A stretch of 64,000 bases of DNA from CAZSNH01 sp052388455 (lineage in GTDB: Bacteria; Pseudomonadota; Alphaproteobacteria; Rhizobiales; Hyphomicrobiaceae), in assembly GCA_052388455.1 (NCBI GenBank), contig JBQTIA010000063.1:3063-67062 (forward strand). The letters run 5' to 3'. This document shows positions 8,894 through 17,040 of the stretch, piece after piece. Made by a program: the position numbers and the translations under genes. Numbering within the stretch: the stretch's first letter is position 1; each line of letters opens with the position of its first letter. The notes under the pieces were generated by a model that saw nothing but the letters and a program-made list of their open reading frames with translations, did not search any database and was not told the origin of the DNA.

Positions 8894-10405
8894 ATGGCCA
8901 AAAGCCCAATCGAGAGCGATTTCGGGCTCGCGCTGACGTTCGACGACGTGCTCCTGCTGCCTGCCGCCTCCGAGGTGATGCCTGGTGAGGTCGATGTCGG
9001 CTCCCGCGTTACCCGCTCGATGAAGGTGAAGATTCCCGTTCTCTCCTCCGCCATGGACACTGTGACGGAAGCCCGCCTCGCGATCGCGGTCGCGCAGTCC
9101 GGCGGTATCGGCGTCATCCACCGCAATCTCGACCCCGCCGCCCAGGCCGAGGAAGTTCGCAAGGTCAAGCGCTACGAATCCGGCATGGTGCTGAATCCGG
9201 TCACCATCGCGCCGACGGCGACGCTCGGCGAGGCGATCGAGCTGATGAAGGAGCACGGCATCTCGGGTGTGCCGGTGGTGGAGAAGGGAACCGGCAAGCT
9301 GGTCGGCATCCTGACCAACCGCGACGTACGCTTCGCCACCAACCCCAAGCAGCGCATCTCCGAGCTGATGACCAAGGACAAGCTCGTCACCGTCAAGCGG
9401 GTGGTGAAAAAGGGCGGAGCCAAGTGGACCGTCGACCAGGGAGAGGCCAAGCAGCTCCTGCACCGCCACCGCATCGAAAAAATTCTCGTCGTCGACGACG
9501 ACTACCGCTGCGTCGGTCTCGTCACGGTCAAGGACATCGAGAAGGCGGCGCGGTTTCCGCACGCCTGCAAGGACGATGACGGACGCCTCAGAGCCGCGGC
9601 GGCAACGACGGTCGGCGAGGACGGTTTTGAACGCACGGAGCGCCTCATCGCGGCCGGCTGCGACCTGATCGTCGTCGATACCGCGCACGGGCACTCCAAG
9701 CGCGTCATCGAGGCCGTGTCGCGGATCAAGAAGCTCTCGAACAGCGTGCAGGTGGTCGCCGGCAATGTCGCAACCGCCGACGCGACCAGAGCGCTGATCG
9801 ACGCCGGCGCGGACAGTGTCAAGGTCGGCATCGGTCCGGGCTCGATCTGCACGACGCGCATCGTCGCCGGGGTCGGCGTTCCACAGCTCACCGCCATCAT
9901 GGAATGCGCCAACGAGGCGAACAAGCACAACGTACCGGTGATCGCCGACGGCGGCATCCGCTTCTCCGGCGACATCGCGAAGGCGCTCGCGGCGGGGGCG
10001 GAATGCGTGATGGTCGGCTCGCTGCTCGCCGGTACCGACGAGGCGCCGGGGGAAACCTACCTCTATCAGGGCCGCACCTACAAATCGTACCGCGGCATGG
10101 GCTCCGTCGGCGCCATGGCGCGCGGCTCGGCGGATCGTTACTTCCAGCAGGAAGTCAAGGATACCCTGAAGCTGGTTCCGGAAGGCATCGAGGGCCAGGT
10201 GCCCTACAAGGGGCCGGTCGACGGCGTGCTGCATCAGCTCGTCGGCGGCCTCAGATCCAGCATGGGCTACCTCGGTGCCAGGACGCTCGCCGATTTCCGC
10301 TCGCGCGCCAAGTTCGTGCGCATTACCAACGCCGGAATGCGCGAAAGCCACGCGCATGGCGTCCTCATCACGCGCGAGAGCCCGAACTATCCGGGCAGCG
10401 CCTGA
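8894..10405 (+). CDS. guaB: Inosine-5'-monophosphate dehydrogenase
   Basis: Catalyses NAD-dependent oxidation of IMP to XMP, the committed step to GMP. The ATG at 8894 has a GAGGAG ribosome-binding site at 8881 and gives 503 residues; a longer frame upstream is not IMPDH-like. The N-terminus FGLALTFDDVLLLPA is diagnostic. Two CBS domains occupy about 95-215 (NPVTIAPTATLGEAIELM... and ...IEKILVVDDDYRCVGLVTV). The catalytic loop GPGSICTTRIV carries C319, and RYFQQE lies in the C-terminal flap. It starts the guaB-MAPEG-rsmB group typical of Hyphomicrobiales; guaA follows about 6.6 kb downstream on the same strand. Confidence 0.98.
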   Translation: MAKSPIESDFGLALTFDDVLLLPAASEVMPGEVDVGSRVTRSMKVKIPVLSSAMDTVTEARLAIAVAQSGGIGVIHRNLDPAAQAEEVRKVKRYESGMVLNPVTIAPTATLGEAIELMKEHGISGVPVVEKGTGKLVGILTNRDVRFATNPKQRISELMTKDKLVTVKRVVKKGGAKWTVDQGEAKQLLHRHRIEKILVVDDDYRCVGLVTVKDIEKAARFPHACKDDDGRLRAAAATTVGEDGFERTERLIAAGCDLIVVDTAHGHSKRVIEAVSRIKKLSNSVQVVAGNVATADATRALIDAGADSVKVGIGPGSICTTRIVAGVGVPQLTAIMECANEANKHNVPVIADGGIRFSGDIAKALAAGAECVMVGSLLAGTDEAPGETYLYQGRTYKSYRGMGSVGAMARGSADRYFQQEVKDTLKLVPEGIEGQVPYKGPVDGVLHQLVGGLRSSMGYLGARTLADFRSRAKFVRITNAGMRESHAHGVLITRESPNYPGSA

Positions 10406-10432
10406 GGCTTGGCTGAAGAAAGACAATCCGAC

Positions 10433-10849
10433 ATGGAATTGAGCATCATGAAGCCCGTCTTCGTTCAGGCGGGCCTGACCTTCTTCCTGCTCTTCTGGAT
10501 GGCCAAGGAGCGGCTGCAGGCCCTCTACGCCGGCAAGATCGCCCGCGGCGATCCGGGCGTGCGTCCCATCTGGCCGGGACGGGCCGGCGTGGTGTCGAAC
10601 GCCTTTCACAATTCGCTCGAAATGCCGATGCTGTTCTTCGCCGTCGTGCTGTTTGCGATCTCATTCAAGGCGGTGGACGATGTGATGGTCGCACTGGCCT
10701 GGACTTATGTCGCCTGCCGTCTCGTCCATGTCGCCATTCACACGACCTACAACAAGATCAGCCATCGGTTTCTCGTCTATGCCGCGAGCAATCTGATGCT
10801 TCTCGCGATGTGGGTGAAGCTCGCACTGCACCTTCTGGCGGCCGGCTGA
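10433..10849 (+). CDS. MAPEG family membrane protein
   Basis: A 138-residue inner-membrane protein with about four hydrophobic segments, at roughly 10-25, 62-80, 84-105 and 118-137. The pattern NAFHNSLEMPMLFF followed by YVACRLVHVAIHTTYN is that of the MAPEG superfamily (membrane-associated eicosanoid and glutathione metabolism proteins). In alphaproteobacteria it commonly sits between guaB and the rsmB-like gene, as here. ATG 10433 is preferred over an upstream in-frame TTG at 10409; GAAGAAAG at about 10414 is a reasonable ribosome-binding site. The substrate is unknown. Confidence 0.88.
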   Translation: MELSIMKPVFVQAGLTFFLLFWMAKERLQALYAGKIARGDPGVRPIWPGRAGVVSNAFHNSLEMPMLFFAVVLFAISFKAVDDVMVALAWTYVACRLVHVAIHTTYNKISHRFLVYAASNLMLLAMWVKLALHLLAAG

Positions 10850-10852
10850 GCC

Positions 10853-12145
10853 ATGAAACCCGGTGCGCGGATCAGGGCGGCGGTCGAGGTTCTCGACGAG
10901 ATCATCGGACGCCATCGGCCGACCGCCATGGTGCTGGCGGATTGGGGCAAGGCGCATCGGTTCGCGGGCTCGGGGGATCGCAACGCCATCGGTGGTATCG
11001 TGTACGACGCGCTGCGGCGGCGCTCATCCATCGCCTGGGTGTTCGACAATCCCTCGTCGCGCGCTCTGGCCCTCGGGGCCGCGGGTCCGGCGCTCGGACT
11101 ATCGCCGGAAGATGTCGCCAAGTGCTGCGACGGGGCCGGTCATGCGCTCGACCCGCTGAGCGAGGCCGAGGTTGCGGCGCTCACGAAGCCGCTCGACGCA
11201 GCGCCCGATCCGGTCCGCGCCGATGTTCCCGAGTGGCTGTGGCCGAGCTTCGTGCGCGCGTTCGGAGAAAGCGCTGTTTCCGAGGGGCAGGCGCTGGCGG
11301 AGCGCGCGCCGACCGACCTCCGCGTCAACACGCTGAAGGCAACCTCCGAGAAAGTGCTGAAGGCGGTCCGCGAGACCGGGGCCGAGCCGTCACGTCACGC
11401 GCCGACCGGCATCCGCATCCCGGCTCCCATCGGCGCGGCCCGAACACCGAACCTGCAGGCCGAGGCGGCGTTCCAGGCGGGCTGGTTCGAGATCCAGGAC
11501 GAGGGCTCTCAGCTCGCAGCCCTGCTCGCCGGGGCCGGCGCCCGTCAGCAGGTGCTCGATCTCTGCGCTGGCGCCGGCGGCAAGACTTTGGCGCTGGCGG
11601 CGGTCATGCAGAACACCGGGCAGATCTATGCCTATGACGAGGATCGCAATCGCCTGAAGCCGATTTTCGAGCGCGTGAAGCGGGCTGGAGTCCGCAACGT
11701 GCAGATTCTCCGCGCCGGCGATCAGAAGGCTCTGGAAGCGCTCGGGCCGCGCTTCGATCTGGTGCTGGTCGACGCACCTTGCACGGGCACCGGAGTGTGG
11801 CGTCGCCGGCCCGAGGCCAAATGGCGGTTGAAGGCGGAGAGCCTGGTGCAACGGCAGCGTGAGCAGCAGGAGGTTCTGGCACTGGCCGGTCGCATGTTGA
11901 AGCCCGGTGGGCGTCTCGTCTACGTCACCTGCTCGGTGCTGCCGGAGGAGAACGTCGATAGCGTTGCCGCCTTCGTTGCGGAGACCCCGCGTTTCACGCA
12001 AGTCCCCACCGAAACGGTGTGGCGCGCTGCGCTGGCGTCAGAGCCGGTCACCTCCGCGGACGGCAGCCGGCAATCGCTGCAACTGACGCCGGGCCGACAT
12101 GGCACTGATGGATTTTTCATCTCCGTCCTCACCGCCGCGACCTGA
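10853..12145 (+). CDS. RsmB/NOP-type rRNA (cytosine-5) methyltransferase
   Basis: SAM-dependent RNA m5C methyltransferase of 430 residues. The N-terminal part (about 1-150) is the RsmB-like RNA-binding region. The SAM domain begins with VLDLCAGAGGKTLAL. Both cysteines of the mechanism are present: C310 in DAPCTGTGVWRRRP (release) and C360 in VTCSVLPEEN (nucleophile). It starts 3 bases after the MAPEG gene stop, so it is co-transcribed. The exact rRNA position cannot be read from sequence. Confidence 0.93.
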   Translation: MKPGARIRAAVEVLDEIIGRHRPTAMVLADWGKAHRFAGSGDRNAIGGIVYDALRRRSSIAWVFDNPSSRALALGAAGPALGLSPEDVAKCCDGAGHALDPLSEAEVAALTKPLDAAPDPVRADVPEWLWPSFVRAFGESAVSEGQALAERAPTDLRVNTLKATSEKVLKAVRETGAEPSRHAPTGIRIPAPIGAARTPNLQAEAAFQAGWFEIQDEGSQLAALLAGAGARQQVLDLCAGAGGKTLALAAVMQNTGQIYAYDEDRNRLKPIFERVKRAGVRNVQILRAGDQKALEALGPRFDLVLVDAPCTGTGVWRRRPEAKWRLKAESLVQRQREQQEVLALAGRMLKPGGRLVYVTCSVLPEENVDSVAAFVAETPRFTQVPTETVWRAALASEPVTSADGSRQSLQLTPGRHGTDGFFISVLTAAT

Positions 12146-12426
12146 GCGCCAGACTCGTTGCCGGCTCGAGCGAAAGCGGGTTCGCGCCACGCCTCCCGAC
12201 AAGTTTCGGTTCTCCACAACTTGTCACTTGCAAAGCCGTAATCACGAAATAAGTATCCGTCGCAATGAGGCCAGAGGGGCCTCGTCGTGCTTGCGTCCGG
12301 CCGGAGGCCGGCAGCCGGGGGAAGCGGTGACGTGCCGCTCGTCTCAGCCTTCGGCGCCTGTGGTCCGGGGGACCTGTGCCGGCGCTCGATGCAGCGTCCG
12401 GACGCCAGAGGGAATGGTCGTCCATC

Positions 12427-14412
12427 ATGCCTACCCAGCCGAAGGCCCAATCGCCGGCCTCAGCGCCTCCACTCGCCTCAGCCAAGCCCAAGCGACCGAG
12501 ACGGCCGAGCCCGCGCTCCTGCCTCGGCCCCGTCGCCGATCTCGAGCAGCACCTGCCCGCCGAATGGTGGCGCAAGCTCTTCAATGCGCTCTACGTCAAA
12601 ACCGACGGCGATGTCGTCGAAAACAACGAGAATACCCGCCGAGAGGTGGATTTCATTCTCGCCGCGGCGCCGGTGCAGTCGCACAGCCAGATCCTCGATC
12701 TGTGCTGCGGGCAGGGACGACATTGCCTCGAACTCGCTCGTCGGGGGTTCAAGAACGTCACCGGTGTCGACCGCTCGCGCTATCTGATCCGCCTCGCAAA
12801 AAAACGCGCGCAGAACGAAGGGCTGCAGGTCGTTTTCAAGGAGGGTGATGCGCGCAATCCGCGCCTTCCCGAGGCGACCTTCGACTGCGTTGCCATCATG
12901 GGCAACTCGTTCGGCTACTTCTCCAACAAGCTGGATGACGAAAAGGTGCTGGCCACCGTCGGCAAGATCCTGCGTCCATCGGGACAGATCGTACTCGACA
13001 TCACCGATGGCGCCTACATGGCCGACAACTTCGAGCGGCGCTCGTGGGAGTGGATCGACGAGCATCATTTCGTCTGCCGGGAGCGCTCTCTCGCCGCCGA
13101 CCGGGAACGCCTGATCAGCCGCGAAGTCATCGTTCACGACGAGATGGGTGTCATCGCCGACCAGTTCTACGCCGAGCGCCTCTACACCAAGGAGGGCATC
13201 GCCAAGCTCTTGGAGAAGTGCGGGTTCCGCAACGTCCGCCACCACGGCAGCGCGGAAGCACTCTCCGACCGCGATCAGGACCTCGGCATGATGGCGCGGC
13301 GCCTGCTGCTGACGGCGGATGCCCCGCAGCTTCCGGCCCGCAAGCCGAAAGGCAAGCTGCAGCGCATCGACGTGACGGTGCTGATGGGCGATCCGCGGCT
13401 CCCCGATGCGGTGAAGCGTGGCGGAGAATTCAATCCCGAAGACCACGAGACGATCCGCCGGCTCAAGGATGCCCTGTCGGAGCTGCCGGCCTTCAAGTTC
13501 CGCTTTCTCGACAATCACAAGACGCTCGAGCGGGATCTGACCGATCTCAGGACCGATCTCGTCTTCAATCTCTGCGACGAGGGGTTCAACAACGACCCCT
13601 TCAAGGAGCTGCACGTACCGGCCATGCTGGAGGTGCTGGGGCTGCCCTATACGGGCGGCAATCCGGCGGCTCTGGCGGCCTGCTACGACAAGGGCCTCGT
13701 GCGTGCGGTCGCCATGACGCTCGACGTGCCGGTGCCGCTCGAAACCTACGTCCGCCCCGGCGACCAGGGCGCCACCTTGCCCTCGGTGTTCCCGGCGCTG
13801 CTGAAGCCCAATACCGGCGACAGCTCGCAGGGCATCACCAAGGACGCGGTCGTCAGAAACGAGAAGGCGCTACTCGACTATCTCGACAAGCTGCGCGCCG
13901 AGTTCCCGAAGCGCTCGGTGCTGGTGCAGGAGTATCTGACCGGCTCGGAGTACTCGGTCGGCATGATCGGCAATCCCGAGCAGGGCCTCAGAGCCCTTCC
14001 CATTCTGGAAGTCGATTTTTCGAGGCTCGATCCGAATCTGCCGAAAATTCTCGGATACGAATCGAAGTGGGAGCCCGACAGCCCCTACTGGACACAGATC
14101 AAGTATCACGAAGCGAACCTGCCCGAACTGAGCCAGCAGCAACTCGTCGAGCACTCGGCCCGGATGTTCGAGCGGCTCGGGTGCCGCGACTATGCCCGCT
14201 TCGATTTCCGCGCCGACGCCAAGGGCGAGATCAAGCTGCTCGAGGTGAACCCCAATCCCGGCTGGTGCTGGGACGGCAAGCTCAACATCATGGCGGGCTG
14301 GCAGGGACTGCGGTACTCGGAGTTCCTGGGGCAAATTCTGCAGGCCGCCGTCGAGCGACTGAACGTCGTCGGCAAGGCGCAGCCGACGGCTCAGGTCGAG
14401 GCGGCACAGTAG
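12427..14412 (+). CDS. Fusion of a class I SAM methyltransferase and a D-Ala-D-Ala-ligase-like ATP-grasp enzyme
   Basis: One continuous 661-residue frame with two catalytic halves. The N-terminal half (about 55-300) is a class I methyltransferase with motif I ILDLCCGQGRH at 89-99 and post-I GVDRSRYLI. The C-terminal half (about 310-650) resembles D-alanine-D-alanine ligases: DLVFNLCDEGFNND and GLPYTGGNPAALAACYDKG in the N-lobe, LLKPNTGDSSQGI near 458, VLVQEYLTGSEYSVG near 498, and the metal site EVNPNPGW near 606. It is therefore expected to join an amino or carboxylate substrate by ATP-dependent ligation and also methylate something. This is unlikely to be the housekeeping Ddl, since the N-terminal extension is a full methyltransferase and no mur genes are near. 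ATG 12427 is chosen; GTG 12376, with GGGGGA just upstream, is a real alternative. Confidence 0.85.
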   Translation: MPTQPKAQSPASAPPLASAKPKRPRRPSPRSCLGPVADLEQHLPAEWWRKLFNALYVKTDGDVVENNENTRREVDFILAAAPVQSHSQILDLCCGQGRHCLELARRGFKNVTGVDRSRYLIRLAKKRAQNEGLQVVFKEGDARNPRLPEATFDCVAIMGNSFGYFSNKLDDEKVLATVGKILRPSGQIVLDITDGAYMADNFERRSWEWIDEHHFVCRERSLAADRERLISREVIVHDEMGVIADQFYAERLYTKEGIAKLLEKCGFRNVRHHGSAEALSDRDQDLGMMARRLLLTADAPQLPARKPKGKLQRIDVTVLMGDPRLPDAVKRGGEFNPEDHETIRRLKDALSELPAFKFRFLDNHKTLERDLTDLRTDLVFNLCDEGFNNDPFKELHVPAMLEVLGLPYTGGNPAALAACYDKGLVRAVAMTLDVPVPLETYVRPGDQGATLPSVFPALLKPNTGDSSQGITKDAVVRNEKALLDYLDKLRAEFPKRSVLVQEYLTGSEYSVGMIGNPEQGLRALPILEVDFSRLDPNLPKILGYESKWEPDSPYWTQIKYHEANLPELSQQQLVEHSARMFERLGCRDYARFDFRADAKGEIKLLEVNPNPGWCWDGKLNIMAGWQGLRYSEFLGQILQAAVERLNVVGKAQPTAQVEAAQ

Positions 14413-14431
14413 GGGCGATGGAACAGGGGCG

Positions 14432-15364
14432 ATGGATCGGCCGGGCACGACCATCGCCGATGTCGCAGCGGACCTGCACTCGCGCATCGTCACGTTGTCC
14501 GATGGCCGGACGGCGGGCGTAGCGGAGTATGGCGATCCCGCCGGTCTCCCGGTACTGGCCCTGCATGGCGCCCCGGCCTGCCGGATGATGTTCGCCGTCG
14601 CCGATGCGGCGGCGCGCCGGCATGGCCTGCGGCTCATCGCTCCTGATCGCCCCGGGTACGGGCTGAGCCCCGTCGACCGCGACGGCACGCTCGTCTCGCG
14701 GACCGATTTCCACGCTCGCGTCGCCGAAGCGCTGGGGCTCGATCGCTTCGCTGTGCTGGCGATCTCTGGCGGAGCGCCTTACGCGGTCGCCCTCGCCGCC
14801 AAATTCGGCGCGCGAGTGTCAGCACTGGCGCTCGTTTCGCCGATGGGACCCGTCGCCGATACCCTCGCGACGACAGGCGGCCAATACGGTGGGGTGCCAT
14901 TCCTGCAAAGGCGCTTCTTCCTGCATTTGCCGCGGCGCTGGCTATTTCCTCCGCTCGCCCAGCTCGCCGCGCGGCTGTTCATGGTTCTGCCGCGTGGATT
15001 TGGCGGCGGTCTGGCGAAAGTCTCCGGCGATCCCGACGCGCGCATTCTCGCCCGCCCCGAGGTGCGCGAAGCGATGATCGCCATGACGCGCGAGGCGGTT
15101 CGCGGCGGCGCGCACGGGGGCATCGCCGATCTCTGCATCTATGGCCGCCCCTGGGGCATCGATGTCGCAGCGGTTTCGGCGCCGGCCATTCTCTGGCAGG
15201 GCAGCGCCGATCGTGTCGTGCCGGTGGCCGCGGCGCTGCATCTCGCCCGCCTGCTGCCGCGCTGCCGGCTGGTGCAACTGCAGGGCGCCGGGCATTTCTG
15301 GGTCTTCGAGCACCTGGACGAGGTTTGCGTGGCACTGCGCCAGCTCGTCCTGGACGAGCGGTGA
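14432..15364 (+). CDS. Alpha/beta hydrolase
   Basis: A 310-residue alpha/beta-hydrolase-fold protein without signal peptide. Visible parts are the oxyanion region ALHGAPACRMMF, the strand LRLIAPDRPGYGLSP, the nucleophile elbow AISGGAPYA (Ser in a G/A-x-S-G-G form), the acid GSADRVVP, and the base in GAGHFWVFE. Substrate cannot be inferred. It begins 19 bases after the methyltransferase/ligase fusion and may share its transcript, which raises the possibility of a joint small-molecule pathway, but nothing in the sequence proves it. Confidence 0.88.
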   Translation: MDRPGTTIADVAADLHSRIVTLSDGRTAGVAEYGDPAGLPVLALHGAPACRMMFAVADAAARRHGLRLIAPDRPGYGLSPVDRDGTLVSRTDFHARVAEALGLDRFAVLAISGGAPYAVALAAKFGARVSALALVSPMGPVADTLATTGGQYGGVPFLQRRFFLHLPRRWLFPPLAQLAARLFMVLPRGFGGGLAKVSGDPDARILARPEVREAMIAMTREAVRGGAHGGIADLCIYGRPWGIDVAAVSAPAILWQGSADRVVPVAAALHLARLLPRCRLVQLQGAGHFWVFEHLDEVCVALRQLVLDER

Positions 15365-15449
15365 ACCAACTGCCACGATATAGCGTTGATCGAGGCGAGG
15401 CGCGCGATTTGCCCGGCCGCCTCCAGGGCACAGGCATCACATACCCGTC

Positions 15450-15902
15450 ATGAAATACCTGTCGTTGCTTCCCTTCCTGCTGCTCGTCGTCGCCGCCGCC
15501 ACGACCGGAGCCTTGTTCATGCCGGGCGCCTGGTATGCGGGGCTCGCCAAGCCGTCATGGACGCCACCGGACTGGTTGTTCGGTCCGGCGTGGACGGTGC
15601 TCTACTTCATGATCGCGGTGGCCGGCTGGCGCGTCTGGCAGGCCGAGGGGCTTGGACCGGCGCTGGTGATCTGGCTCGTCGGCCTCGCATTCAATGCGGC
15701 GTGGTCGTACCTGATGTTCGGCATTCACCGGATCGATCTAGCACTGTTCGACGCCTTCGCGATGCTTGCCTCGATCATCGCCTTCATCCTGGCGGCGTGG
15801 CGCGTCGATGCCACGGCAGCATTGCTCTTCGTGCCCTATCTGGCGTGGGTCTCTTTCGCGACCGTGCTCAACTACACCATCCAGCAGATGAACCCGACAT
15901 AG
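15450..15902 (+). CDS. tspO: TspO/MBR family tryptophan-rich sensory protein
   Basis: A 150-residue integral membrane protein with five predicted helices, the TspO/peripheral benzodiazepine receptor fold. Diagnostic motifs are WYAGLAKPSWTPPDWLFGPAWTVLY in the first loop and helix, and AWSYLMFGIHRIDLAL in the middle. Bacterial TspO proteins bind porphyrins and affect tetrapyrrole and stress signalling. The gene stands 85 bases after the hydrolase on the same strand and converges on the Aat-like gene. Confidence 0.93.
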   Translation: MKYLSLLPFLLLVVAAATTGALFMPGAWYAGLAKPSWTPPDWLFGPAWTVLYFMIAVAGWRVWQAEGLGPALVIWLVGLAFNAAWSYLMFGIHRIDLALFDAFAMLASIIAFILAAWRVDATAALLFVPYLAWVSFATVLNYTIQQMNPT

Positions 15903-15982
15903 ACCACGATCGCTTCGGACCCTATCAGTCCGAAGCATGAATCGTCGGTCTCATTACATCTCTACGAGCATCGCGCCGCCGC

Positions 15983-16894
15983 TCAGCTCGTCTTCGATTT
16001 TACCATCGCGGCAACCGTCGCCAGATCGTCCTCGGCGCGCCAGGGTCCGGTCTTGTGATCCGTTTCGGCGTGCTGGCGGAGCAGGGCCTCGTACTCGCTG
16101 CGCGGAATTTCGCGGAAGCCCATCGCCGAGGTCGCTTCCGTCCAGCCCTTGTTGTCGTTGACTAAGAAACCCCACTTGGCGAGATGATGGTTGAGCAGGT
16201 GGTAGCCGAGCTTGGAGGCATTCGGCTCGCGGAAGAACTGCGATTCTGTCACGAAGACCTTGCCGACCGCGACGCCATACGTGCCGCCGACCAGACGGCC
16301 CTGCTCGTCCCACACCTCGACCGAGTGCGCGTGACCGGCGGCGTGGAGCGCCGTATAGAGGCGCATGATCTTCGGAGTGATCCACGTCAGGCTGAGCCGG
16401 CGGTTCTGGCGCGGCTCGGCACAGGCCCGGATCACCTCTTCGAAGGCGGTGTCGAAGGTCACCCGGTAGGGCGATTTCTTCATGATCGAGCGGAACCGCT
16501 TCGCGATGTGGTGCTCGTCGAAGAACAGCACCATGCGCTCCTCGCGCGTCCACCACTTGAGCGGTCCGCAGTGGCACCAGGGGAAAAATCCGAGTCGGGC
16601 GGCGGCAAGGACGCTCGCCGGTGAAAGGTTGCGGCAGAGGCCGGCGAAGGTGTCGGGGCGAGACCACGTTCTCGACTGGGACGGTTGGCGCGTGCCGCCG
16701 CGCATCAGATCGGCAGCGCAGTGGTAAACGAGGTGGGGCAGGTCGACGATCCGCTTGGGACGGCAGGCGTAGGCGACGCCTAGGACGTTGCGCATCGCCG
16801 CTTCGGACCATGTTTCCCGGAATGTCCCGGAACGCGACGCCGGGGTCTGGCCGGTGGCGGCGGGCTGTGCCAGTTCGGCCGTTGCGCTGATCAT
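15983..16894 (-). CDS. Divergent leucyl/phenylalanyl-tRNA-protein transferase (Aat) family protein
   Basis: A 303-residue protein whose residues about 91-270 align by eye with Aat, the enzyme adding Leu or Phe to N-terminal Arg/Lys of N-end-rule substrates. Shared parts are LGFFPWCHCGPLKWW at 101-115, SPYRVTFDTAFEEVI at 141-155, HAHSVEVWDEQGRLVGG, and TESQF (E217) where Aat has GES. The catalytic DCQ of E. coli Aat corresponds to D247-N248-K249, so the Gln is replaced by Lys. About 90 residues extend N-terminally, including a Cys/His-containing stretch. ATG 16894 has GGAGA eight bases upstream. It may be a GNAT-fold paralogue with a changed reaction rather than a true Aat. Confidence 0.75.
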   Translation of the reverse strand: MISATAELAQPAATGQTPASRSGTFRETWSEAAMRNVLGVAYACRPKRIVDLPHLVYHCAADLMRGGTRQPSQSRTWSRPDTFAGLCRNLSPASVLAAARLGFFPWCHCGPLKWWTREERMVLFFDEHHIAKRFRSIMKKSPYRVTFDTAFEEVIRACAEPRQNRRLSLTWITPKIMRLYTALHAAGHAHSVEVWDEQGRLVGGTYGVAVGKVFVTESQFFREPNASKLGYHLLNHHLAKWGFLVNDNKGWTEATSAMGFREIPRSEYEALLRQHAETDHKTGPWRAEDDLATVAAMVKSKTS

Positions 16895-17040
16895 GGGTTT
16901 CGTCTCCGGATGTCGTCGGGCGCTGCCGCCGTTTGAGGCGCAATGCCGCATCGCGTTGTGGCTCCAAGCATAAACAAGAACTGTGCCAAAGACGCCGGGG
17001 CCGATTGCGGTTCTACACGCCAGACCTTAAGGGGTTGGAC

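Noticed and set aside
8816..10609. Minus-strand frame of 597 codons
   Set aside because: Fully antisense to guaB, which has every IMPDH motif. The translation is His/Asp-rich noise.
16933..17040. N-terminal extension of guaA
   Set aside because: The frame is open upstream of ATG 17041, but GMP synthases begin with the TVLIVDFGSQ segment and the extension has no similarity to the family.
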